From Oceanimonas smirnovii ATCC BAA-899 (GTDB taxonomy: Bacteria; Pseudomonadota; Gammaproteobacteria; Enterobacterales; Aeromonadaceae): a stretch of DNA of 64,000 bases. The notes under the pieces were generated by a model. It was not told where the DNA came from. It was given only the letters and a program-made list of their open reading frames with translations, and searched no databases. Shown one piece after another: positions 17,601 to 25,214 of the stretch. Positions within the stretch are counted from its first letter, which is position 1, and each line of letters opens with the position of its first letter. The stretch is from assembly GCF_000381965.1 (NCBI RefSeq), contig NZ_KB908456.1, positions 186,001-250,000 on the forward strand, given 5' to 3'. The translations under genes and the position numbers were made by a program.

Positions 17601-18153
17601 CGTGATTGCCGAGGGCGTGGAAACCATACAACATGGCGACATGTTATTGCGCATTGGCTGTGATCTGGCACAGGGCTATGGTATTGCCCGTCCCATGCCT
17701 GCCGCCGGACTTGCCGCCTGGGTAAACAGCTGGCAGCCGCCTTCACACTGGGCTCACCTTCCCGGAACCGACAGAAACCGGCTGCCTCTGCTCTACGCCA
17801 GCATTGAACACACCGCATGGATTGAAAATATTCGTATCGCATTACAGCAGCCAGGTACTCCATGGCCAACGCTGTCAGCAGAGCAATGTCGTTTTGCAGC
17901 CTGGTACCGGCAATGCTCAGCGGCAGAGCAGCAGCCGCTGGGTTACCTTGAGGAGCTGCACCAACAAGTGCACGAACTGGCCGGCCGGCTGCATGCAACT
18001 CATCAGGCCGGTCAGACGCAGCAGGCATCAGACCAGCTTCAGCAACTGTGTCAGTTGTGCCAGCAGCTGAACACTGAGCTGGAGCAGGCATTAACACCTG
18101 CAAACCACACCCGGCACCCGGCAGGCACACGCCCCAGATTAAGAACCGTCTGA
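14665..18153 (+). CDS. Membrane CHASE-PAS-PAS-GGDEF-EAL protein with C-terminal CZB zinc-binding domain
   Basis: A 1162-residue cyclic-di-GMP enzyme. Membrane helices at about 10-30 and 283-307 enclose a periplasmic CHASE-type sensor. Two PAS domains follow (about 345-455 and 470-590), then GGDEF (intact GGDEF near 675) and EAL (Glu805 of EALIRW; DDFGTGYSSL intact), so both synthesis and hydrolysis are possible. The last about 75 residues fit a CZB domain: His1049 in HTAW, Cys1075 in CRFAAWY, His1099 and His1103 in LHQQVH, the 3-His/1-Cys zinc set known from E. coli DgcZ and chemoreceptors. CZB after an EAL domain is unusual. It is convergent with ccoG, nine bases apart. Confidence 0.9.
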   Translation: MSRLSTFALHSLSWLVLAAGLAFTSVVALNLKQHQDENTRQAFSALAGHITLELQKRIESVAVVTRSSAALFHASTRVTPADWQQFTSRLQSGKSLDGINTLGFARFIQDKDPDITNVSITPAGRRNHYGYVLYQRQLDNLQQFRAGQDLLTKVPLRLAMERAADTGKTILSSPFGNNAAIMLTDAVFNKASSPAAGLYGWAFATINISSLISNIMASLPAEDTRWLRLQLYDGNSASPASLIYQQGEASAPEALLQQQRVIDLYGHQWLLVLEQQGPVAAGNYLAAIITLAAGLTLTLLLVLLLRSSLNSRLQATELAEQLSKDIRHREVRFSKLENRLNTIASRVPGMIFEFSLHNGHTRFPYASDGIRELFGVHPEQAEKNAGPVFDAIHPDDVEKMASSMHASASTLTPWRHEFRIKNKDGRIRWLQGDALPQREANGGTSWCGVITDISYRKEAELALKAANNQSRHFREALDHVSSFIYMKDSRFRYIYANRAALEQFGCNSTTLVGGQDEQFFSTEVAQRLRESDNRVLAGESMSEEVAVLGKDGRQIVYMDVKTPIYDDIENKEIIGLIGIRTDITLLKNNEQQLRQLAHFDPLTKLHNRTLLSDRLNQAMSQARRHQQCLAIAYLDLDGFKAINDTHGHEAGDYLLMTVAARMKDVIREGDTLARVGGDEFVAILLDLKDSHHCKPQLNRLLQAAATPVNMNGLELNVTASLGVTFYPQPEELEPEQLLRQADQAMYQAKLSGKNRYYLFDTEQDRDMRTHHENLDHVRHALHHGEFVLYYQPKVNMRNGTVVGVEALIRWQHPARGLLSPAHFLPAIEEHPLAIELGNWVIDAALQQIREWINQGLTLPVSVNISARQLRQSHFVEQLQNLLGHYPDINPALLELEILETSALGDLAQISERLHQCRRLGIGISLDDFGTGYSSLTYLKQLPAGMVKIDQSFVRDILEDPEDLTILDGVISLARAFNRDVIAEGVETIQHGDMLLRIGCDLAQGYGIARPMPAAGLAAWVNSWQPPSHWAHLPGTDRNRLPLLYASIEHTAWIENIRIALQQPGTPWPTLSAEQCRFAAWYRQCSAAEQQPLGYLEELHQQVHELAGRLHATHQAGQTQQASDQLQQLCQLCQQLNTELEQALTPANHTRHPAGTRPRLRTV

Positions 18154-18162
18154 GCTGCTGCC

Positions 18163-19551
18163 TCAGGGAGCAAGAAAACGGCTGTCGGTACGCACCTGAT
18201 ACCGCTCAGTGGAAGCCACAAACACCAGAGTGCGTGCAGGTATACCCGGCACAGGTGCCGCCAGAGACAGGGTGATCGGGATTTCCATGACGTTTCCCGG
18301 AACCAGAGTCACCCGCTGGGGGCCGTGCCAGACCGGATTATTCAGCCCTTCCACCGCCAGTACCACCTGCTGCTCATACTGACTCTTGTTGGCAAGTTTC
18401 AGCGTAAAGGTATTTTCAATACGGCCATCCAGTGCTTCACGATAGAGCTGCTGCCGGTCCCGGACTACCTCCAGAGCCAGGGGCGTGCGGCTGGCCACTG
18501 TCAGTACCAGCAGCGCCAGTAATGCCACCGTAAACGCACCATATCCCAGTATTTTGAGCCGGGAGCGTGCGGCTTTGCGTCCTGCCAGCTCATTCTCGCT
18601 GGCATATCCGACCAGTCCGGGTTCATACCCCATTCTGGTCATGGTCTGATCGCAGGCATCAATACAGGCACCGCAATTAATACACTCATATTGCAGGCCG
18701 TCACGAATATCGATACCGGCCGGACACACCTGCACACACAAGCCGCAATCAATGCAGTCACCCAGCCCCTGCGCCCGGTGATCACTTTTGCGCGCACGGG
18801 GTCCCCGCTGCTCTCCCCGCGCAGCGTGATAGCTTGCCGTCAGCGTATCGGCATCGAACATGGCAGACTGAAAGCGCGAATAAGGGCACATATGAGTGCA
18901 CATTATGGTTCGCATCCACCCTGCATTAAGGTAAGTACAGAGCGCAAACAAGGTCACCCAGAATACCGGCCAGGGCGCGGCTGACAGCGTCAGCAGCCCT
19001 TTTGCGAGTTCACCGGCAGGCGTGAAGTACGCCACAAAGGTAAAACCACTCAGAAATGCAATCAGCAGCCAGACAAGATGTTTGCTGCCTTTACGCAAAC
19101 ATGAATCAAGCGTGGCCGGCTGCTGATCCCGGTGCCGGCGCTGATTGGCACTGCCTTCCAGTTTTTCTTCCACCCATATAAACCAGAACGTCCAGACCGT
19201 TTGCGGGCACAAAAAACCACACCACACCCGGCCCAGCCAGGCCGTCACAAAAAATAAGGCAAAGGCTGCCACCATCAGCAGCAGCGCCAGCAATGTCAGA
19301 TCCTGTGGCCAGATGGTCATGGCAAACAGATAAAACCGCTGAGCCTCCCAGTCCAGTAATATCGCCTGCTGACCATTCCATTGTAACCAGGGGCCGATCA
19401 AAAACAGTAACATCAGGCCCCAGCCAAGCCGACGCCGCAATCGTTGCCAGCGGCCCTGCTGCGCGCGCACATAAATATGGCCCTGATCACGAGGACGAGG
19501 CGTTTCGGTACATACTCTGACATCAATGCGGGAAGAGGAAGTGTCGTTCAT
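18163..19551 (-). CDS. ccoG: Cytochrome c oxidase accessory protein CcoG (FixG/RdxA family)
   Basis: A 462-residue polyferredoxin-type membrane protein. It has about five membrane helices (first near residue 45-60), an early GFLCPQTVWTFWF motif, two 4Fe-4S sets, IDCGLCVQVCPAGIDIRDG and ECINCGACIDACDQTM (about 255-300), and a C-terminal periplasmic immunoglobulin-like domain. CcoG is needed for copper reduction during cbb3 oxidase assembly. The ATG at 19551 was preferred; a GTG three codons upstream is possible. No ccoNOPQ or ccoIS genes are adjacent, so the gene is separated from its usual cluster. About 150 bases with no feature separate it from the MocR gene. Confidence 0.9.
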   Translation of the reverse strand: MNDTSSSRIDVRVCTETPRPRDQGHIYVRAQQGRWQRLRRRLGWGLMLLFLIGPWLQWNGQQAILLDWEAQRFYLFAMTIWPQDLTLLALLLMVAAFALFFVTAWLGRVWCGFLCPQTVWTFWFIWVEEKLEGSANQRRHRDQQPATLDSCLRKGSKHLVWLLIAFLSGFTFVAYFTPAGELAKGLLTLSAAPWPVFWVTLFALCTYLNAGWMRTIMCTHMCPYSRFQSAMFDADTLTASYHAARGEQRGPRARKSDHRAQGLGDCIDCGLCVQVCPAGIDIRDGLQYECINCGACIDACDQTMTRMGYEPGLVGYASENELAGRKAARSRLKILGYGAFTVALLALLVLTVASRTPLALEVVRDRQQLYREALDGRIENTFTLKLANKSQYEQQVVLAVEGLNNPVWHGPQRVTLVPGNVMEIPITLSLAAPVPGIPARTLVFVASTERYQVRTDSRFLAP

Positions 19552-19703
19552 AAAGCTCACTTGCGTTGTGGTTTACGGCCCTGATGCGGCCGGTCAATAA
19601 CGCAGTAAAACATGGCTGACAGATGCCTGACATAAACAGTCACAGCCACAAAAACGATAACAGTTCATGCCGGGCAACCGGCCAAAACCATAACAGTATG
19701 CGG

Positions 19704-21140
19704 TCAGCAGCCTGAAATAAGCGCTCTGATCAAGACAGACAAACGGCCAACGGCCGCTTCTGTACGGGAGTTCCAGGGCAGCGACACATTCAGCCTGAAA
19801 CAATGCCGGAACTGCTCACCGGCGGCGAACATACGGCCGGGAGCAATGGTAATCCCTTCCGCCAGGGCAAGGTGATAAAGACGGGTTGCATCCATACTCT
19901 CCGGCAGACTCAGCCATAAAAAGTAGCCGCCAGTGCCGGGATCTACTCTGACCTGCGCCGGCAGCAGCTGACACAGGGCCTCATAAAACCGTTGCTTACG
20001 CTGTTGCAGCACTCTGCGTAACGTACGCAGATGCCGGTCGTAATGGTGGGATGCAAGATAGTCAGCCAGAGCCAGCTGCATGGGCGCGCTGGTAGACAGG
20101 GTACTCATCAGTTGCAGCCGCTGAATATCCGGAGCCCGTTTTCCTGCCGATACCCAGCCAATACGCAGCCCCGTGGCAAGGGTCTTGGAAAACGAAGAGC
20201 AGTGCAGCACACCCGGGTCCTGCGCCCGCAGGGGTAATGGTGCTCGCTCGCCATCATAGAGCTCCATATATACATCATCTTCAATCAGCGGCACCTGATG
20301 CTCACGCAGCAGTGCCAGCAGCCGGGAGCGGGATTGTACCCCCAGACTGACACCCAGCGGATTCTGACAATGGCTCATCAGCCAGCAGGCTTTTACCGGA
20401 TAACGGCCAAGGGCATCGGCAAGGGCATCAAGATCCAGGCCGGCAGTCACGTCTGCCGGCACCGCCAGCGCCTTTAGCTGCAAACGCTCAATGGCCTGCA
20501 GAGCACCATAAAAGGCCGGTGCTTCTACCACCACCCAGTCTCCCGGCCGGGTGAGTGTCTGCAGGCTGAGGTTCAGCGCTTCCAGCGCACCGGACGTAAT
20601 CACTATCTCTTCCGGCGTTACCTCCATGCCACGGGCGGCATAGCGGCGCGCAATGGCCCGGCGCAGTTCAGCACAACCCGGCGGCAGCACCAATTGCTGA
20701 TCCGGTGTCAGATGCCGGGCAACCCGGCCTAGGGAGCGGGCCAGCTGCTCCTGAGGAAACAGTGACGCATCGGGAAACGCCGAACCAAAGGCCACACAGT
20801 CCGGTTGTTGGCCGGATTGTAAGACATTGAAAATGAAAGCATTAACATCCACCGCCTCGGCGGCATGCAGCGCCGGACGGGCCAGGTTGGCAGGGCTGTG
20901 CTGGCACGGAGCAACCCGGTAACCGGACTGGGGCTGCGCCAGGATCCAGCCCTGACTTTCCAGCAGCTGATACGCATTTAATACCGTCATCAGACTGAAG
21001 CCGGATTGCTTCACTGTCTCCCTGAGCGACGGCAGCTTATCACCAGGCTGCCAGACACCGTTTTCAATCTGTCCCTGCAACTGCCGGGCAAGACGGCGGT
21101 ACTTGCTGGTCACTTCACAGCGCCAGCCGGCAGTTTTCAC
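19704..21140 (-). CDS. MocR-type GntR-family regulator with aminotransferase domain
   Basis: A 478-residue fusion: an N-terminal winged helix (PGDKLPSLRETVKQSGFSLMTVLNAYQLLESQGW, about 35-75) and a fold-type I aminotransferase domain from about 120, with the PLP lysine region SSFSKTLATGLRIGW near 310. MocR proteins use PLP and an amino compound as a signal to control vitamin B6 or amino-acid genes. The start is uncertain: GTG at 21140 overlaps the thioesterase stop by 26 bases; another GTG at 21113 would remove the overlap. The target is not obvious from the neighbours, since thioesterase lies upstream on the same strand and ccoG downstream. Confidence 0.85.
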   Translation of the reverse strand: MKTAGWRCEVTSKYRRLARQLQGQIENGVWQPGDKLPSLRETVKQSGFSLMTVLNAYQLLESQGWILAQPQSGYRVAPCQHSPANLARPALHAAEAVDVNAFIFNVLQSGQQPDCVAFGSAFPDASLFPQEQLARSLGRVARHLTPDQQLVLPPGCAELRRAIARRYAARGMEVTPEEIVITSGALEALNLSLQTLTRPGDWVVVEAPAFYGALQAIERLQLKALAVPADVTAGLDLDALADALGRYPVKACWLMSHCQNPLGVSLGVQSRSRLLALLREHQVPLIEDDVYMELYDGERAPLPLRAQDPGVLHCSSFSKTLATGLRIGWVSAGKRAPDIQRLQLMSTLSTSAPMQLALADYLASHHYDRHLRTLRRVLQQRKQRFYEALCQLLPAQVRVDPGTGGYFLWLSLPESMDATRLYHLALAEGITIAPGRMFAAGEQFRHCFRLNVSLPWNSRTEAAVGRLSVLIRALISGC

Positions 21141-21672
21141 CTTCCAGCTCAGCCATTTCCTGATCCAGACTTAGCGACTGGCGCAAATCAGCCACTTCCT
21201 GCTGATGGGCACGGCGCAGTTTTTTACGCAGTTTACCCATCACAAAGCGACGTATTTCCTGCTCGTCTTCCAGCACCAGGCCCGGCACAGCACTGGGCTT
21301 GCGGGTCTTTTCATCCAGCGCCACCATGGTGAAATAAGAGGTGTTGGTATGCTTGACGATACCCTGCTTAAAGTCTTCCGATACGACCTTGATGCCCACT
21401 TCCATCGAGCTTTTGCCCACATAGTTAACCGAGGCATACAGCGTCAGTAACTCGCCCACTTCCACCGGATTTAAAAAGTCCACCGAGTCGACCGAGGCCG
21501 TCACGCAATAGCCCTTGGCATGGCTGGCAGCACAGGTGTAGGCGATTTTGTCCATCAGTGACAGAATGATGCCTCCGTGAACCTTGCCGCCAAAGTTGGC
21601 GTAAGAAGGCACCATCAACTCCTTGAGGATCACCTGGGACGACTTGACCGTAGAAAAAACCGCTTCACTCAT
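21115..21672 (-). CDS. Hotdog-fold acyl-CoA thioesterase (YciA/BACH-like)
   Basis: A 185-residue protein with one hotdog domain: the early MVPSYANFGGKVHGGIILSLMDKIAYTCA segment contains the conserved N/H-GGI-D region, followed by VTASVDSVDFLNPVEVGEL. This group hydrolyses acyl-CoA thioesters. The ATG at 21672 has an AGGTGA site four to five bases upstream; an ATG at 21687 lacks one. The C-terminal 45 residues are charged and helical (LRKKLRRAHQQEVADLRQSLSLDQEMAELEGE) and longer than in YciA. Its 3' end overlaps the start of the MocR gene, suggesting coupling. Confidence 0.8.
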   Translation of the reverse strand: MSEAVFSTVKSSQVILKELMVPSYANFGGKVHGGIILSLMDKIAYTCAASHAKGYCVTASVDSVDFLNPVEVGELLTLYASVNYVGKSSMEVGIKVVSEDFKQGIVKHTNTSYFTMVALDEKTRKPSAVPGLVLEDEQEIRRFVMGKLRKKLRRAHQQEVADLRQSLSLDQEMAELEGENCRLAL

Positions 21673-21832
21673 TACTTCACCTGACATACTGACTGTTTTT
21701 TATTAAGAATACGTGCCACCGGCGCGCAGGATGGCAAGCATGGACGAGCCAGCCCCTCAGGTAAACCACACAAGCCGCTAAAAAACGGATTAATCACGTT
21801 TTACTACGACTTTAGTCGCTTGCAACAACAAG

Positions 21833-21850
21833 TGTAAGGTATTATTTACA
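21833..21850 (+). promoter_or_regulatory. TyrR box upstream of tyrR
   Basis: TGTAAG, six bases, TTTACA: one mismatch from the TGTAAA-N6-TTTACA consensus, with flanking G and C extending the symmetry. It ends 27 bases before the tyrR start, so it fits autorepression of the regulator by TyrR. Confidence 0.8.
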
Positions 21851-21877
21851 CCTATTGCCTCTTTACCGGTATAACGC

Positions 21878-23428
21878 ATGCGCCTGAAAGTAAACTGTGA
21901 AGACCGCCTGGGCCTGACCCGGGAGCTGCTGAATATTCTGGTGGAGCACCGCATTGATTTGCGCGGCATCGAAATAGACATCAGTGGCATCATCTATCTT
22001 AACTTTCCCGCTCTCGACTTTGCCGAGCTGCAACATTTGATGCCGGCCATTCGGCGTCTGCCCGGGGTGCACGATGTGCAGACCATTACCTGCATGCCTT
22101 CAGAGCAGGAGCACAATGCCATTTCTGCCCTGCTTAAAGTGCTGCCCGATGCCGTGGTGGCGGTGGATATCAAGGGGCGTATTACCCTGGCCAACGACGC
22201 CGCCTGCACTTTGCTCAACGCCCCCCAGGCCGAGCTGTTGCAGCAACCCCTGGGGCCGCGTCTGAAAGGCGTTTTTGTCAGCCGCTGGCTGGAGCAGGAC
22301 AAGCCTCTGCCCCTGAGTGAGCGGGTCACCATTGACGGTGAACCCTGGCTGGCAGATTTTCTGCCTATTTGGGTGAAGGAAGAATCTGGCGGGCAAAGTC
22401 TGGCCGGTGCTGTGGTGGTGTTCAAATCTGCCTGGCGCATCGGTCAGCACTTCAAGGCCATGCGCCACCGTGAAACCGGTCACTTTGACGATTTTATTGC
22501 GCACAGCCCGGCCATGAGTGAACTGTTAAACGAAGCCCGCCGGCTGGCGGTGCTGGACGCCCCCCTGCTGATCCTGGGGGAAACCGGCACCGGCAAGGAG
22601 CAGCTGGCCCGCGCCTGCCACAAGGCCAGCCTGCGCGGCGAGGGCCCCTTTATTTTGCTCAACTGTGCTGCCATTCCCGATGACGCTGCCGAAAACGAGC
22701 TGTTCGGTTATGCGCCCGGTGCCTTTGGCAATAACACCAAAGGCAAGCGTGGTGTGCTGGAGCAGGCCAACGGCGGTACTCTGCTGCTGGATGAGATTGG
22801 TGAAATGTCACCGTTACAGCAACGCAAGCTGCTGCGTGTGCTGCAGGACGGCGTATTCCGGCGGCTGGGCGATGAGCAGGAAGTGAAGGTGGATATTCGA
22901 GTGATCTGCACCAGCCAGCAGGACCTGGCGGCTCTGGTGGAAAACGGTCAGTTCCGTCAGGATCTGTTCTACCGGCTCAACGTGCTCAACCTGCGGGTGC
23001 CCTCACTGCGGGAGCGGCAAAAAGACATATTGCCCATGGCCCGGCACCTGTGCACCCGCTATGCCGCCGCACTGGAGCGTTCTCAGCCCAGAATAACCCC
23101 AAAGCTGGCCGACTATCTGCAGCACTATCCCTGGCCCGGCAACGTGCGTCAGCTGGGTAACTGTTTGTACCGGGCCATTTGCCTGCTGGAAGGAGACGAG
23201 CTGGATGTGGGCGACTTGTCCCTGCCCGAGCATAACAGCCTGCCGGAGCTGCATGCCCTTTGTGACGGCTCCCTGGATGACGCCATGAAAGGGTTTGAGC
23301 GCCTGCTGCTGGAGCGGCTGTATCCGGAATATCCGTCCAGCAGGCTGCTGGCCAAACGCCTGGGCATCTCCCATACTGCAGTGGCCAACAAGCTCAGAGA
23401 CTATGGAATAGGCAAGCATAAAAAATAA
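21878..23428 (+). CDS. tyrR: Aromatic amino acid transcriptional regulator TyrR
   Basis: A 516-residue regulator starting MRLKVNCEDRLGLTRELL as in E. coli TyrR. Order: ACT domain (1-75), PAS (about 80-190), AAA+ domain (about 205-430; Walker A GETGTGKE, Walker B LLLDEIGEM) and a Fis-like helix-turn-helix (LAKRLGISHTAVANKLRDYG, about 485-510). The sigma54 contact loop reads GYAPGAFGNN rather than GAFTGA, so like E. coli TyrR it probably acts with sigma70, although a partial GAF remains. It controls aromatic amino acid synthesis and transport; aroH lies 18 kb away without a visible TyrR box. An almost perfect TyrR box stands upstream of its own start. Confidence 0.95.
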   Translation: MRLKVNCEDRLGLTRELLNILVEHRIDLRGIEIDISGIIYLNFPALDFAELQHLMPAIRRLPGVHDVQTITCMPSEQEHNAISALLKVLPDAVVAVDIKGRITLANDAACTLLNAPQAELLQQPLGPRLKGVFVSRWLEQDKPLPLSERVTIDGEPWLADFLPIWVKEESGGQSLAGAVVVFKSAWRIGQHFKAMRHRETGHFDDFIAHSPAMSELLNEARRLAVLDAPLLILGETGTGKEQLARACHKASLRGEGPFILLNCAAIPDDAAENELFGYAPGAFGNNTKGKRGVLEQANGGTLLLDEIGEMSPLQQRKLLRVLQDGVFRRLGDEQEVKVDIRVICTSQQDLAALVENGQFRQDLFYRLNVLNLRVPSLRERQKDILPMARHLCTRYAAALERSQPRITPKLADYLQHYPWPGNVRQLGNCLYRAICLLEGDELDVGDLSLPEHNSLPELHALCDGSLDDAMKGFERLLLERLYPEYPSSRLLAKRLGISHTAVANKLRDYGIGKHKK

Positions 23429-23442
23429 CGGTTCACGGAGTC

Positions 23443-24246
23443 ATGATGAAATTCATTTTATTACTACTGGCGATACCGGCACTGTCGGCCTGCGCCCAGC
23501 AGGCAGCCCGGCCTGCAGCCCCCTTGTGCTCGCCCGAATGGGCTCAATGGGTGGAGCAACGAGTGCAGACCAGCGACGGTCAGGGCCATGGCCCGGATAT
23601 CGGCTCCGATGAATGGAAGTCGGTGGTGGAATTCCGGCTGAATATTCGTGGCAAGGCCAGTGTGCCCGGGCGCGATACTCAGGCCTGGTGTGAATATATT
23701 GACGGCATAGTTAAACAAAGACCGTCCTTCTCCTGTGAGGCGGTTACGCCCGGCAGCACGGAAGAAATGATCTGCAACGACGCCGGCCTGGCAACGCAGG
23801 ACCGGCAGCTGGCAGAGGTCTATGAGCAGGCGCAGGCCAAGGCGGCCGATGAACACCCGCCTACCCTGAAAGCCAGCCAGCGCGGCTGGATCAAGGGCCG
23901 CAATGAATGCTGGAAAAGTGCAGACCAGCGTACCTGTGTGCGGGAGCAATATCAGCTGCGCACTGCTGAGCTGCAGGCCCGCTACCGGCTGGTACCGGCC
24001 CGCGGGCCTTTTGCCTTCAGTTGCAACGGCAATCCGGCCAATGAAGTGGTTATCACCCATTTTGACACCGAGCCCGCGACACTCATCGCAGAATACGGCG
24101 ACAGCGTATCACTCATGTATGTGCAGCCCAGCGCCAGCGGCAGCCGCTATGAAGGCCGTAACGAAAGCTTCTGGGAGCATCAGGGGGAAGCCACCGTCCG
24201 CTGGGGATACAAGGCTCCGGAAATGAAGTGTGTAATAGCACAATAA
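23443..24246 (+). CDS. Lipoprotein with LprI-like and MliC-like domains
   Basis: A 267-residue predicted lipoprotein (lipobox LSAC, Cys17). Residues about 98-175 resemble the LprI/DUF1311 domain (STEEMICNDAGLATQDRQLAEVYEQA, then a QRGWIKGRNECW block). Residues about 189-267 match the MliC c-type lysozyme inhibitor: FSC at 192-194, the SASGSRYEG loop, FWEHQGEATVRW and a closing MKC at 261-263. Both families inhibit host or rival lysozyme, so two inhibitor modules appear joined in one anchored protein, with a Cys-containing N-terminal stretch (30-95) of unknown role. The gene follows tyrR by 14 bases and a shared terminator separates it from purU. Confidence 0.75.
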   Translation: MMKFILLLLAIPALSACAQQAARPAAPLCSPEWAQWVEQRVQTSDGQGHGPDIGSDEWKSVVEFRLNIRGKASVPGRDTQAWCEYIDGIVKQRPSFSCEAVTPGSTEEMICNDAGLATQDRQLAEVYEQAQAKAADEHPPTLKASQRGWIKGRNECWKSADQRTCVREQYQLRTAELQARYRLVPARGPFAFSCNGNPANEVVITHFDTEPATLIAEYGDSVSLMYVQPSASGSRYEGRNESFWEHQGEATVRWGYKAPEMKCVIAQ

Positions 24247-24249
24247 GCA

Positions 24250-24275
24250 AACCGGCCTGCTGATGCAGGCCGGTT
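24250..24275. terminator. Bidirectional hairpin terminator between convergent genes
   Basis: Perfect 11-bp stem AACCGGCCTGC/GCAGGCCGGTT (24250-24260 and 24265-24275) with a four-base loop, between the lipoprotein gene and purU, which point at each other. Confidence 0.75.
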
Positions 24276-24279
24276 AGTG

Positions 24280-25146
24280 TCAGCTGCCCAGTACCACCGT
24301 TTTGCCCTGGTACATAAACACTCGCTTTTCAATGTGGTATTCAATGGCCCGGGCCAGGGTCACGCATTCTATGTCGCGGCCCTTGGCTACCAGCTCTTCC
24401 GGATAATGGCTGTGATCCACCGCCTGCACCCCCTGAGTAATAATGGGGCCTTCATCCAGCTCGTTATTGATGTAATGGGCCGTGGCCCCCACCAGCTTCA
24501 CCCCCTTGGCATAGGCCTGATGATAAGGCTGAGCGCCCTTGAATCCGGGCAGCAGGGAGTGATGAATATTGATGGCACGGCCCGCCAGCTTGTTACACAA
24601 ATCCGGGCTTAATACCTGCATGTAGCGCGCCAGCACCACCAGCTCGGCATGGGACTCCTGCACTATGTTCCACAGCTGCGCTTCCTGCTCAGCCTTGGTG
24701 TCGGGGGTAATGGGCAGGTGGTAATAGGGAATATGGTGCCAGTCGGCCAGCCGCTGCAGATCCGGATGGTTGGAAATAATCGCCGGAATTTCGATGGCCA
24801 GCTGCCCGGTGCGGTAGCGATACAGCAGATCATTCAGGCAATGATCAAACTTCGACACCATGATCACCACATTGGGCCTGTGGCTGCGTTCGCTCAGCTC
24901 CCACTCCATGGCATACTTTTGTGCCCGGACGGCAAAGCCATCGCGAAAGGCGGCTTCATTAAACTCGCCCTGCTCGGGCTTGCGAAACTCCACACGAATA
25001 AAAAAGTAACCGGCGCGGGCATCGTCAAAGGTCTGCATGTCCGCCACATAGCATTGTTGCTCATACAGATAACCGGTCACCGCATCCACTGTGCCCAGCC
25101 GGCTTTCACAACTGGCAGTAAGAATAAAGGTGTCGTGCTGATCCAT
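24280..25146 (-). CDS. purU: Formyltetrahydrofolate deformylase
   Basis: Hydrolyses 10-formyl-tetrahydrofolate to formate and tetrahydrofolate, balancing the folate C1 pool. The 288-residue protein has an N-terminal ACT domain (about 5-85) and a C-terminal formyltransferase-fold catalytic domain (about 90-285) with PNVVIMVSKFDHCLNDLLYR, PAIISNHPD, INIHHSLLPGF (catalytic His and neighbours), GATAHYI and DEGPIITQ. It lies 68 bases after soxG in the same direction. Sarcosine oxidase generates 5,10-methylene-tetrahydrofolate, so PurU next to the sox operon is a sensible link and a known neighbourhood in sarcosine-using bacteria. Confidence 0.95.
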   Translation of the reverse strand: MDQHDTFILTASCESRLGTVDAVTGYLYEQQCYVADMQTFDDARAGYFFIRVEFRKPEQGEFNEAAFRDGFAVRAQKYAMEWELSERSHRPNVVIMVSKFDHCLNDLLYRYRTGQLAIEIPAIISNHPDLQRLADWHHIPYYHLPITPDTKAEQEAQLWNIVQESHAELVVLARYMQVLSPDLCNKLAGRAINIHHSLLPGFKGAQPYHQAYAKGVKLVGATAHYINNELDEGPIITQGVQAVDHSHYPEELVAKGRDIECVTLARAIEYHIEKRVFMYQGKTVVLGS

Positions 25147-25184
25147 GCTCTGCCTCCCATGGCGATGCGTGTTCCTTGCAATCA

Positions 25185-25204
25185 GGCCCGGCGTGAACCG
25201 GGCC
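25185..25204 (-). terminator. Hairpin between soxG and purU
   Basis: GGCCCGG (25185-25191) pairs with CCGGGCC (25198-25204) around a six-base loop. It lacks a T-run on the minus strand, so it could attenuate rather than end transcription into purU. Confidence 0.4.
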
Positions 25205-25214
25205 CTGGTTTACC

